A program made the position numbers and the translations under genes. A stretch of 37,785 nucleotides of DNA from Chloroflexota bacterium (lineage in GTDB: Bacteria; Chloroflexota; Chloroflexia; Chloroflexales; Roseiflexaceae), in contig JAUQOW010000012.1 in NCBI GenBank assembly GCA_030550675.1, positions 1-37,785 on the forward strand, read 5' to 3'. Of this stretch, positions 16,419 to 27,840 are shown one piece after another. Below the pieces are notes generated by a model, which did not search any database, had not been told where the DNA came from, and saw only the letters and a list, made by a program, of their open reading frames with translations. Position 1 is the first letter of the stretch. Every line of letters begins with the position of its first letter.

Positions 16419-17504
16419 TTACCGGTCGGGCCAGTAGGAGACGAGCCGCCCCTGCGGGTCATACAATCCGCCCGGATCGCTCTCCCGATTGTTCCAGATC
16501 GATGAGCCTCCTGTGTGCGTGAAGGCGCGCGTTTCACCCGGCGCCAGCGTGCCGCCAACGCCCTGGTGGATCTGACTCCCCTTGAAACTGCACATGATCC
16601 AGCCGTCCAGATTGATCGGCTCGCTGCTGACGTTGCGCAGCGTCACTGTTTCGGCGCGCTTGTCAACGCTGACAATTGCGACCGGCGCATTTGGCGCTCT
16701 GGCGGCGTTGGGGTCTGCGCGACACCGGTTGTAAGATGGCGGCAGCGGCTGGTTTCCTCCGGTGGTCGGTGGAGCGGCAGGAGACGGCGCGGTAGTGGCG
16801 GGTGTGGCAGTGGCAGGCGTGCGTTCGCCGTTGCAGGCGTCTGGCGCCCAGAGCCCTGCCTGCACTTCGCGCGCCGCGCGTTGCGCTGCTTTGAACTGAT
16901 CCTGATAGGCATACGGCGCGTTGAAGGTGTACTCAAAGCCGTATCCCTGCGCGATGATCTCGTAATTGACCAATCGACCATCAGGCAGCCAGACGAAGCG
17001 CAGCAGCCGATTGTACCGGTCGCGATCTCCCTGACTGGGATCGGCTTCGAGGAATACCGTCTGACCGTTTACCAGTTCTGTGAGGAAGCGCGTCGCTTCA
17101 CGTCCGAAGCACTCCACTGGACGGGACGGATGGGTCGTTTCGGGCGTATCGACGCCGATCAACCGGACGCGCCGGGTGCGCCCCTTGAGCGTGACATCAA
17201 GCGTGTCGCCATCGACGATTGCCCTGACGACAGCGCGCTCAAGACCGCCCGTCGGCATTGAGGGCGCCTGGCTGTTTGCAGGCGTTGCCGTTGGGACTGG
17301 GGTTGCTGTGTCGGATGTGGAGGGGCGTTGTGCTGCGACTGTGGGCGCCGGGCGGGCGCCTGCTGCGACCGGGTTGAAGGTTGCGATGAACGCCAGCGCC
17401 GCCACGCACGCGATGATGAACCGGTGCGCGCCAGCCGCCGTCATCCTGCGCCTGATCGTTCCTCGTGACCCCAGAATGTGAATGAGTCGATTGAGCGTTT
17501 CCAT
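16419..17504 (-). CDS. Secreted thermonuclease (SNase-like) fused to a lamin-tail domain
   Basis: The ATG at 17504 is preceded by AAGGAG; upstream in-frame starts lack one. The 361-residue protein has an N-terminal export signal (basic residues to 28, hydrophobic core FIIACVAALAFIATF, Ala-rich end near 50) and a Thr/Pro linker. The nuclease domain spans about 88-222, with IVDGDTLDV, RLIGVDTPET (Arg114, Asp119, Glu122) and DRYNRLL (Arg166) matching the metal and catalytic positions of staphylococcal nuclease. A second Pro/Thr/Ala linker leads to a C-terminal lamin-tail-like beta domain (about 278-361: VAIVSVDKRAETVTLRNVSSEPINL, split by R288, then DGWIM). Such domains often bind DNA or the cell surface. 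Likely acts outside the cell on nucleic acid, for defence or nutrient release. Confidence 0.85.
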   Translation of the reverse strand: METLNRLIHILGSRGTIRRRMTAAGAHRFIIACVAALAFIATFNPVAAGARPAPTVAAQRPSTSDTATPVPTATPANSQAPSMPTGGLERAVVRAIVDGDTLDVTLKGRTRRVRLIGVDTPETTHPSRPVECFGREATRFLTELVNGQTVFLEADPSQGDRDRYNRLLRFVWLPDGRLVNYEIIAQGYGFEYTFNAPYAYQDQFKAAQRAAREVQAGLWAPDACNGERTPATATPATTAPSPAAPPTTGGNQPLPPSYNRCRADPNAARAPNAPVAIVSVDKRAETVTLRNVSSEPINLDGWIMCSFKGSQIHQGVGGTLAPGETRAFTHTGGSSIWNNRESDPGGLYDPQGRLVSYWPDR

Positions 17505-17650
17505 GGTTCTGAACTCCTTCATAGCGGTGTGACCTTTCTGAAGTTCAGATAAGAAGGAATGCGTCGCCGGATTTAGCGCGGTTTTCAGAAAGCGACGCAA
17601 AGACGCTCAGACGCACGGGTGTTTTGATTTACCAATACGCTGCTGATCTT

Positions 17651-17779
17651 GCGGACGCTGATCAGACGCAAAGGCGCAAAGACGCAAAGACATTTTGAGA
17701 GGAGGCGCTGCGCGTGCGCTCATCTCCAGCCATCCCATGGGCGGACGCTGATCAGACGCAAAGGCGCAAAGACGCAAAG
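17651..17779. repeat. Two exact 39-bp direct repeats, 90 bp apart
   Basis: Copies at 17651-17689 and 17741-17779 start GCGGACGCTGATCAGACGCA and end in AAGGCGCAAAGACGCAAAG. The CGCAAAG motif also appears near 17590 and near 7180-7197, so it belongs to a dispersed family. Confidence 0.85.
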
Positions 17780-17895
17780 GTGTTTTGATAGGAGACCCTG
17801 CGCCACTGCGTCGTGGCGGACGGTCGAGGGAATGGGTATGATCGTCTAAAAGGGGGCGCAGGGGTTGGAGCGCTCCGAGGTCATGTAGCATTAGT

Positions 17896-17984
17896 GTTTT
17901 TTCCAGGTGCAGAAGGCGTCTTCCCGCGCGATGTCGTTGACAATGCCGACGTTCACGTTTTTTCCAGGTGCAGAAGGCGTCTTC
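17896..17984. repeat. Two exact 28-bp direct repeats, 61 bp apart
   Basis: Copies at 17896-17923 and 17957-17984 read GTTTTTTCCAGGTGCAGAAG followed by GCGTCTTC. The region between them is not repeated. No function is evident. Confidence 0.85.
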
Positions 17985-18019
17985 TGCGTCCCGACGCCTG
18001 TTTTCGCCCTCACCCCCAA

Positions 18020-18046
18020 CCCCTCTCCCGCGCTGCGAGAGAGGGG
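18020..18046. repeat. GC-rich REP-like hairpin, second copy
   Basis: CCCCTCTCCCGC and GCGAGAGAGGGG pair around a GCT loop with one mismatch. Same family as 7209-7237, including the flanking CTCACCCCC. Confidence 0.75.
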
Positions 18047-18221
18047 AGCGTTTTGGCGTCCTGATGCTTGAAGCGGGCGATTTAGCACGACACTTGCGAG
18101 CGTGGGAGAAGGGAAGCAGGGATGATGAAGGAAGCCGGGCGTTGGACGCGGCAAACGTCCATCGCTCCAAAAACTCTGCACCTGAGAGAAAGATCGACTG
18201 TTGTTGGACAATCTCGTGGTC

Positions 18222-18277
18222 GGCGCTGGCTTCGACAGGCTCAGCCAGCGCAGGTTGAGCCTGTTGAAGCCAGCGCC
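18222..18277. repeat. Long hairpin with 22-bp arms downstream of enolase
   Basis: The left arm at 18222-18243 (GGCGCTGGCTTCGACAGGCT plus CA) pairs with 18256-18277 with a single mismatch around a 12-nt loop. TTCGACAGGCTCA is a widespread intergenic repeat core. It lies about 107 bp past the enolase stop and has no U-run. Confidence 0.75.
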
Positions 18278-18383
18278 AACCGCTCCACAGGTGCAAGGGT
18301 GATTGTCCAGGTTCAGGTTGATCTTCCAACGACAGGAAGAAGGCGCTGGAACGCCTGGCGCGCCACGCCCCCTTCCTCTCAGA

Positions 18384-19946
<1,563 letters not shown>

Positions 19947-21020
19947 TTATCGCCGCACCAGCCCCAACTCGTCGTACAGGCGGTCAAAATCGAATGATTC
20001 GTCAAGCATTTGGGTGAAACGGGCGATCTTCGATGCCTGTTTGAAGCGAATATGCCCGAAAACGCGCTCGCTCCGCTCAACCGTGGTCAGCGTGTCGTCC
20101 GAGACGATGATCACCGGCACCTGCTGCTCTTCCGCTCTGTCGAGCACGGTCGCTGGCGGGCGAATGTTGCCAGTCAGCACCAGCACCGAGGTCGAGGTTT
20201 CGAGCGCAGCCAGCTGCAGATCGGCGCGGTCGCCGCCGGTGATGACGGCTTTGTTGGGGCGACGACGGAAATGGGACAGCGCCGCGGCGCTGCCCATTGC
20301 GCCGATCACCAGGTGCTCCACCTGGCGCTCGCACCACTCCGGTCGCCCGATGATCTGCCCTCCCAGGAACTCGAACAGGTCGGCGACGGTGACGCTGGCG
20401 AGTTGCGGGTCTTGCGGCAGAACCGCGAACACCGGCACGCCGCGTTTTTCCAGGAACGGCGCCACCCGGCTCTTCACAAAATCCATCTTCGGCGCTTCGA
20501 CTTCGTTGATCAACACGCCGAGCAGTCGGTCGCCGAGGTAACGCTGCACCGCCAGCACGGCATCAAGCGAGAGCGGCGAACGGTAGAGCGTCACCAACAG
20601 CACCGGCGCTTCCAGCATATCGGATACCTGATCGGCGGAGAGATCCACGACCGATCCTTCAGCCCAGGTGTTGGCGCCTTCCACCACCAGCAGGTCGCGG
20701 TTGCGTGAGACGGCGAGGTACGCTTCGCGCAGGCGGCGCACAAAGTCAGTTGTCGCCTGCCCGCGCATGATCTGCTCAACCACCCCCTGCGTGACGAGCA
20801 CCGGCGCAACATGTTCCAGCGGATCAGGCAGGGCGAAGTGTTCGCGAATGAACGCTGCATCATCGTCATGCACGCTGGTTTCGGTGCGGGTCACCGAAAC
20901 GCTGACCGGCTTCATGTAGCCGATGCTGAAGCCGTCGCGTTGTGCACGCGTGAGCAGCCCCACGCATGTCGCGCTTTTGCCGACAAATGTTTCCGTCGAT
21001 GCAACGTAGAGGGTAGCCAT
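19947..21020 (-). CDS. BioD-like AAA_26 / DRTGG-domain protein (phosphotransacetylase N-terminal type)
   Basis: The 357-residue protein has an N-terminal dethiobiotin-synthetase-like P-loop domain (ASTETFVGKSATCVGLL, Lys at 15; DLLVVEGANTWAEGS near 110; VLGVLINEV-type strand near 165) and a C-terminal DRTGG domain (about 215-330, with RRPNKAVITGGDRADLQLAA). This pair of domains forms the regulatory N-terminus of long phosphotransacetylases; here the catalytic PTA domain is absent. RBS AAGGAG precedes the ATG. It is 51 bp downstream of an ADP-forming acyl-CoA synthetase gene, so a role in sensing or tuning acetyl-CoA/acetate flux is plausible but inferred. Confidence 0.85.
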   Translation of the reverse strand: MATLYVASTETFVGKSATCVGLLTRAQRDGFSIGYMKPVSVSVTRTETSVHDDDAAFIREHFALPDPLEHVAPVLVTQGVVEQIMRGQATTDFVRRLREAYLAVSRNRDLLVVEGANTWAEGSVVDLSADQVSDMLEAPVLLVTLYRSPLSLDAVLAVQRYLGDRLLGVLINEVEAPKMDFVKSRVAPFLEKRGVPVFAVLPQDPQLASVTVADLFEFLGGQIIGRPEWCERQVEHLVIGAMGSAAALSHFRRRPNKAVITGGDRADLQLAALETSTSVLVLTGNIRPPATVLDRAEEQQVPVIIVSDDTLTTVERSERVFGHIRFKQASKIARFTQMLDESFDFDRLYDELGLVRR

Positions 21021-21071
21021 CGCCTGTCTCCTTGCCGAACGAAATGAGCATGCGCCGTTTTCTGACGCTCG

Positions 21072-23168
21072 TCAACCGCGCAGGATAATCCGCGCGTCCA
21101 ACACTGTCGCGCCTTCGCCCCGGTTATACACCACCAGCGGGTTGATATCCATCTCAACAATTTCAGGAAAATCGGTCACCAACTGTGACACGCGCAGAAT
21201 GATCTCTTCGGCGGCGGCGATGTCGGCTGGCGGTTCGCCGCGCACGCCGCGCAACAGCGGGAAAGCGCGGATCGAGCGCACCTGCTCCGCTGCTTCCTGG
21301 CGCGACACCGGCGCCAGGCGAAAGGCGACATCTCTGATCGCTTCGACATAAATGCCGCCCAATCCAAAGGCGATCAGCGGACCGAACTGCGGGTCGCGGC
21401 TGACGCCAACCAGCACCTCGCGCCCTTTGCGCACCTGCTCCTGCACCAGCACTCCCCAGATGCGCGCCTCGCGGCTGTATTTGCGGGCGCGGTATTCGAT
21501 CAGTTCATAGGCGTCACGCGCGGCTGCAGGGTCGCTGATGCCGAGTTTGACGCCGCCGATGTCGCTTTTGTGCAGAATATCGGGCGACGAGATCTTCATC
21601 ACGACCGGGAAGCCAATGCGGGCGGCAATTTCCGCAGCCTCCTCCGGCGACTGCGCCAGAAACGATTTCGGCAAGCGCATCCCGTAGGCTTCGATCACCT
21701 CACGCGCTTCGAGTTCGCCGAGTTCGACCCGTCCTTCGCTGCGCACCCGCGCGAAGAGCGCGCGCACCCGTTCAGCATCGACATCGAACCGGACATACTC
21801 TCCCGGCGGGCGCTCGATCCAGCGCCGTTGCGCCACCATCGCCCCCAGCGCAGCGACGGCGCGTTCCGGGAAGGCGTAGTTCGGAATGCGATGCTCGTTC
21901 AGGATGCGCAACGCCTCTCCAATCGTCGCCGCTCCCATAAAGCTTGTCACGACCGGTTTGGCGCTCCCGGCGACCGTCTTCACAACGGTTTGCGCAATCT
22001 CCTCCGGTTTGCTGACCGCCTGCGGCGTAAACAGCACCAGCACCGCATCGACGTTTGGATCATCAAGCGCTGCGCGCAGCGCAACCCGATAACGGTCGGC
22101 GCGCGCATCGCCGATAATGTCGATTGGGTTATAGACGCTTGCCGTCGGCGGCAGCGCCGCGCGCAGCGCGGCAGTCGTCGCTGGCGTCAATTCCGCCAGT
22201 TTCAACCCGCTGCGCTCAGCGGCGTCGGTTGCGATGATCCCCGGACCGCCAGCATTCGTAACGATTGCCAGGCGGTCGCCCGGGATGAGCGGTTGATAGG
22301 CGAACGCCAGCGCAAAGTCAAACAGTTCCTGCATTGAGCGCGCGCGCAGCACGCCACTCTGGTCAAACGCCGCTTCGTAAGCATGCTCGGCGCCCGCCAG
22401 CGCTCCGGTGTGCGATGAGGCAGCGCGCGCGCCAGCCTGTGTTGCGCCGCTCTTGATAGCGATCACCGGAGTCTGTTTCGTCACCTGGCGCGCTACGGCG
22501 ACGAATTCATCGCCATTGCTGATCCCTTCCAGATACGCCAGAATGACCCGGTTGTTCGCTTTGTCGCACCCCCACGCCTCCAGCAGCGCCACCTCGTCCA
22601 CATCCGCCTTATTCCCCAGGCTGACGAAGCGCGAGAAGCCGATCCCCTGCGCTTTGCTCCAGTCCAGGATCGCCGTGCAGAGCGCTCCCGACTGCGACAT
22701 AAACGCGATCTGACCGGGATGCGGGTAGAGCGCAGCAAACGACGCATTCAGGCGGGTTGTCGTATCAATCACGCCCAGGCAGTTGGGACCGATCATGCGC
22801 ATCCCGTAGCGTTGCACAATCTCAAGCAGGCGCATTTCCAGCGCGCGCCCTTCCGGTCCGACCTCCTTGAATCCGGCGCTGATGACGACCAGTCCCTTGA
22901 CGCCAGCCCTGCCGCATGCCTCGGCGACATCCGGCACAACCGCCGCTGGCACGACGATCACCGCCAGATCGACCGGTTCTGGAACCTGTTCAACCGATGG
23001 ATACGCTGGAAGATTCAGGATGTGCGGCGCGCTTGGATGGATCGGGAAGACATGACCGGGATAGCCAGCGTCGAGGATGTTCTTGAGGATGCGGTGTCCC
23101 AGTTTCGATGGATCGGGTGATGCGCCGACGACGGCGATGGAACGTGGCGCGAAGATCGCTTCCAGCAT
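21072..23168 (-). CDS. Acetate-CoA ligase (ADP-forming), fused alpha and beta subunits
   Basis: These enzymes make ATP from ADP and phosphate while releasing acetate or another acid from its CoA ester. The 698-residue protein has a CoA-binding Rossmann domain (IFAPRSIAVVGASPDPSK), succinyl-CoA-ligase-like domains with the phospho-histidine motif SSHTGALAGAEHAYE, and a C-terminal ATP-grasp domain (GFPVVMKISSPDILHKSDIG). Both subunits are fused, the usual form in bacteria. I prefer the ATG at 23168; a GTG at 23189 is in frame but sits against a dispersed hairpin. Downstream is a BioD-like/DRTGG protein, upstream leuS (77-bp gap with the hairpin). The exact acyl group cannot be read from sequence; a protein acetyltransferase relative is excluded because no GNAT domain is present. 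Confidence 0.88.
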   Translation of the reverse strand: MLEAIFAPRSIAVVGASPDPSKLGHRILKNILDAGYPGHVFPIHPSAPHILNLPAYPSVEQVPEPVDLAVIVVPAAVVPDVAEACGRAGVKGLVVISAGFKEVGPEGRALEMRLLEIVQRYGMRMIGPNCLGVIDTTTRLNASFAALYPHPGQIAFMSQSGALCTAILDWSKAQGIGFSRFVSLGNKADVDEVALLEAWGCDKANNRVILAYLEGISNGDEFVAVARQVTKQTPVIAIKSGATQAGARAASSHTGALAGAEHAYEAAFDQSGVLRARSMQELFDFALAFAYQPLIPGDRLAIVTNAGGPGIIATDAAERSGLKLAELTPATTAALRAALPPTASVYNPIDIIGDARADRYRVALRAALDDPNVDAVLVLFTPQAVSKPEEIAQTVVKTVAGSAKPVVTSFMGAATIGEALRILNEHRIPNYAFPERAVAALGAMVAQRRWIERPPGEYVRFDVDAERVRALFARVRSEGRVELGELEAREVIEAYGMRLPKSFLAQSPEEAAEIAARIGFPVVMKISSPDILHKSDIGGVKLGISDPAAARDAYELIEYRARKYSREARIWGVLVQEQVRKGREVLVGVSRDPQFGPLIAFGLGGIYVEAIRDVAFRLAPVSRQEAAEQVRSIRAFPLLRGVRGEPPADIAAAEEIILRVSQLVTDFPEIVEMDINPLVVYNRGEGATVLDARIILRG

Positions 23169-23194
23169 ATCCTGCCTTTCCGCCTTCACCCCTG

Positions 23195-23221
23195 CCCCTC
23201 TCCCGCAACGCGGGAGAGGGG
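23195..23221. repeat. GC-rich REP-like hairpin, third copy
   Basis: CCCCTCTCCCGC and GCGGGAGAGGGG pair perfectly around AAC. It sits between leuS and the acyl-CoA synthetase gene, both minus strand, and could affect read-through or mRNA processing there. Confidence 0.8.
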
Positions 23222-23245
23222 AGACTTGCGGCTTCCTGAGGCGCG

Positions 23246-25960
<2,715 letters not shown>

Positions 25961-26008
25961 GGGTCCCTCCGCTGCACGAATGATTGCAGAAATGAGCACG
26001 AACAGATA

Positions 26009-26830
26009 TTACAACTGGTCGATTGTCGCACTATAGACCAGGCGTTCCGGCACGGGAGCGTCATCCGCCACGATCCTGCCGTCCGCTGTCAGGCGCTCGA
26101 CAAGCACAAGACTATTCGCGGCGAGCGCCTGTCGGATCGCCGCGTCGCTCCAGGCGCGTTCAATGTGCGTCTCCTCGCCACGCCGCCAGCGGTTGTCATC
26201 GCCGCGCGTCAGCCAGACGATCCTGCCCCGCCCGAGGCGCGTCGCCGGGTTGTAGGTCAACCGATGGTACACCAGGCAATCATCGCTCTCGTGGATCACA
26301 AGGTCGCGCTCGTCCCATCGCGCGAACGCTGCTTCGGTATTCACATCGAACAGCGCATATCCATCGGGTTCGAGCGCGCGCCGGATTCCAGCAAAGACGC
26401 GCGAGAGATCGCCGTCGTCGGTCAGATAGTTGATCGCATCGCCAAAGCACGTGACCATATCGAAGCGCCCGGAATGGTTGAGCGAGCGCTGCGCCGCGCC
26501 GCCTTGAAACGCGCCAGCCGCAACGAGATCCGCCAGATCGCGCATATCGGCTTCGATGAACGTCGCCGCCAGCCCCGCCCTGCGAGCGCGGTCGCGCGCG
26601 ATCTGCACCATCGCCGGCGAACGATCCAGCCCAACGGTCTCGATCCCGGCGACGGCGAATACCAGCGTCGCGCCGCCCGTGCCGCACGCCAGGTCGAGCG
26701 CGCGCTGCGGCATTTTCCCGCGTCTGCGAAGCCATGCCAGCGCCAGACCTGCCAGATGCGCGCCGAAGCGTTCCTGACCGGTGCGGTCGTAGATCGGCGC
26801 GTATGCGTTATATGCCTGGTCAGCGTCCAT
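26009..26830 (-). CDS. Class I SAM-dependent methyltransferase
   Basis: The 273-residue form starts MDADQAYNAYAPIYDRTG. Motif I is ALDLACGTGGATLVFA (about 43-58), followed by GLDRSPAMVQIARDRA and EADMRDL. These bind S-adenosylmethionine. GRFDMVTCFGDAINYL is the usual post-II/IV block. C-terminal residues form a beta-rich cap like Methyltransf_25/SmtA-type enzymes. The substrate is unknown. The open frame extends 59 residues upstream, but that stretch has a Ser run and no family similarity, and a TATACT hexamer lies in it, so I take the ATG at 26830 despite a weak ribosome-binding site. First gene of the leuS block. Confidence 0.8.
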   Translation of the reverse strand: MDADQAYNAYAPIYDRTGQERFGAHLAGLALAWLRRRGKMPQRALDLACGTGGATLVFAVAGIETVGLDRSPAMVQIARDRARRAGLAATFIEADMRDLADLVAAGAFQGGAAQRSLNHSGRFDMVTCFGDAINYLTDDGDLSRVFAGIRRALEPDGYALFDVNTEAAFARWDERDLVIHESDDCLVYHRLTYNPATRLGRGRIVWLTRGDDNRWRRGEETHIERAWSDAAIRQALAANSLVLVERLTADGRIVADDAPVPERLVYSATIDQL

Positions 26831-26880
26831 CGCGTGACTTGGCGCGCCCTGCGTCCGATTGCGCCATTGATACGGGATAA

Positions 26881-26911
26881 AGTATACCACACTTGAAGAG
26901 GAGGAGCTGAA
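26881..26911 (-). promoter_or_regulatory. Possible promoter for methyltransferase-leuS block
   Basis: On the minus strand TATACT (26881-26886) lies about 50 bp before the chosen start. The best -35 candidate, TTCAGC (26906-26911), is spaced 19 bp away, so the match is weak. Confidence 0.3.
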
Positions 26912-26915
26912 CGCC

Positions 26916-27085
26916 TTACCTGATCTGAGACAGAACGCCTGCAGCAAAGCGTATTCGTCGGACAATCCGCACTTCATCCGAAGGAGACGGCGCTGAACTC
27001 CAGACATACGCTACGCGCTGCGCGCGCGCAAAATCGAAAATAGCCTTCTGACCAGGGGTATAGGCGTCCGCCTGTAGCGGGGTGC
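26916..27085 (-). pseudogene. Possible 3' gene remnant cut off by MITE-like copy 2
   Basis: The minus-strand frame reads a protein-like C-terminus (YTPGQKAIFDFARAQRVAYV, then about 30 more residues ending SQIR and a stop). It becomes repeat sequence where the MITE-like element begins at 27086. No start codon or family match. It may simply be chance open frame in GC-rich DNA. Confidence 0.25.
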
Positions 27086-27315
27086 AGGCATGATTTGTCA
27101 GGAAACGACGCTCCGGTTGCCGACGATTGAAATCGCCCCTGATGGACCTGCGGCCGACCGTCCGCCTACGCGGACGGGAACGACGGCGTCCACGCGCGGT
27201 GAGCGTGCCGAACCGCGTATATGGACGCTTGGCGGAACGCCCGCCCGGCGCAACTTCAGTCGCCAGCCAGGGCGCGGCAGGGATGCGCTTGCTTGCCGCC
27301 TGACAATTCATGCCT
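27086..27315 (+). mobile_element. MITE-like element, copy 2
   Basis: The left end AGGCATGATTTGTCAGG and the right end, complement AGGCATGAATTGTCAGGC, are near-perfect inverted repeats. The internal hairpin CCGTCCGC-ctac-GCGGACGG is at 27158-27177. Same orientation as copy 1. It separates the methyltransferase region from the metal-resistance genes. Confidence 0.7.
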
Positions 27316-27413
27316 GGCCCCTCTGTGCCGGATAGAACCCGCGCTGCCGCATGACCGCGACAACAACGACAAAAACGCTGCAAATCGCTGCTGTGGCAAA
27401 AGCGATCAACATC

Positions 27414-27461
27414 TTGACAGATCCAACTAGTTATATATCATTGTATACTGATATAATGATA
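27414..27461 (+). promoter_or_regulatory. Promoter and ArsR-family operator of the metal-efflux operon
   Basis: TTGACA (27414-27419) and TATCAT (27436-27441, 16-bp spacing) form a likely promoter. An imperfect inverted repeat, TATCATT (27436-27442) to AATGATA (27455-27461), overlaps the -10 region. That is where an ArsR/SmtB repressor would block RNA polymerase until metal binds. The AT-rich tract contrasts with the surrounding GC-rich DNA. Confidence 0.7.
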
Positions 27462-27474
27462 CGTGGAGTAAACG

Positions 27475-27840
27475 ATGCTTATCTCCTCCGGTCTTACCAC
27501 CATCAACTTGCAAGCCAGACTCTTTCGCGGCTTTGCTGACCCGTCACGCCTTGCCATCTTGAAGGCATTGCAAGATGGGGCGCTCACCGTCAGCGAGATC
27601 GTGCAGGTCACAGGACTATCGCAGCCAAACGTATCGAACCATCTCAGTTGCTTACGTGATTGCGGACTCGTGACCGCAACACAGCACGGACGGTTTGTTC
27701 GCTACGCACTGAGCGACGTTCGCGTGAAGCAATTGCTTCGCCTTGCCGATGAACTGCTGGCTGACGTGGCGAAAGGCATTTACGAATGCACCCGCTATGC
27801 CGCAGAGGAGGTCAGGGATGGCTCAAACTCAACTCCTTGA
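27475..27840 (+). CDS. ArsR/SmtB-family metal sensor, CmtR-like
   Basis: The 121-residue winged-helix repressor has the ArsR core FRGFADPSRLAILKAL, recognition helix SQPNVSNHLSCLRDCGLV and wing GRFVRYALSD. Cys59, Cys63 and Cys105 match in position and spacing the Cd/Pb ligands Cys57, Cys61 and Cys102 of mycobacterial CmtR, and the recognition-helix block is close to it as I recall that protein. By family, metal binding releases DNA and allows transcription. GTGGAG precedes the ATG. An AT-rich inverted repeat upstream fits autoregulation. Its 3' end overlaps the metal ATPase start by 23 bp, so the pair is translationally linked. The true metal is inferred, not shown. Confidence 0.85.
   Translation: MLISSGLTTINLQARLFRGFADPSRLAILKALQDGALTVSEIVQVTGLSQPNVSNHLSCLRDCGLVTATQHGRFVRYALSDVRVKQLLRLADELLADVAKGIYECTRYAAEEVRDGSNSTP

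Larger units (their letters stand above)
17505..18383. other. 879-bp repeat-rich gap without a credible gene
   Basis: This gap between the nuclease start and the enolase stop holds two exact 39-bp direct repeats, two exact 28-bp direct repeats, a GC-rich hairpin and a 22-bp-arm hairpin, listed separately. The open frames that cross it are made of these repeats and show no protein family features. Confidence 0.7.

Noticed and set aside
17607-18329. Open frame of about 240 codons on the minus strand
   Set aside because: It consists of direct repeats and hairpin DNA translated in frame; no family features and no start signal.
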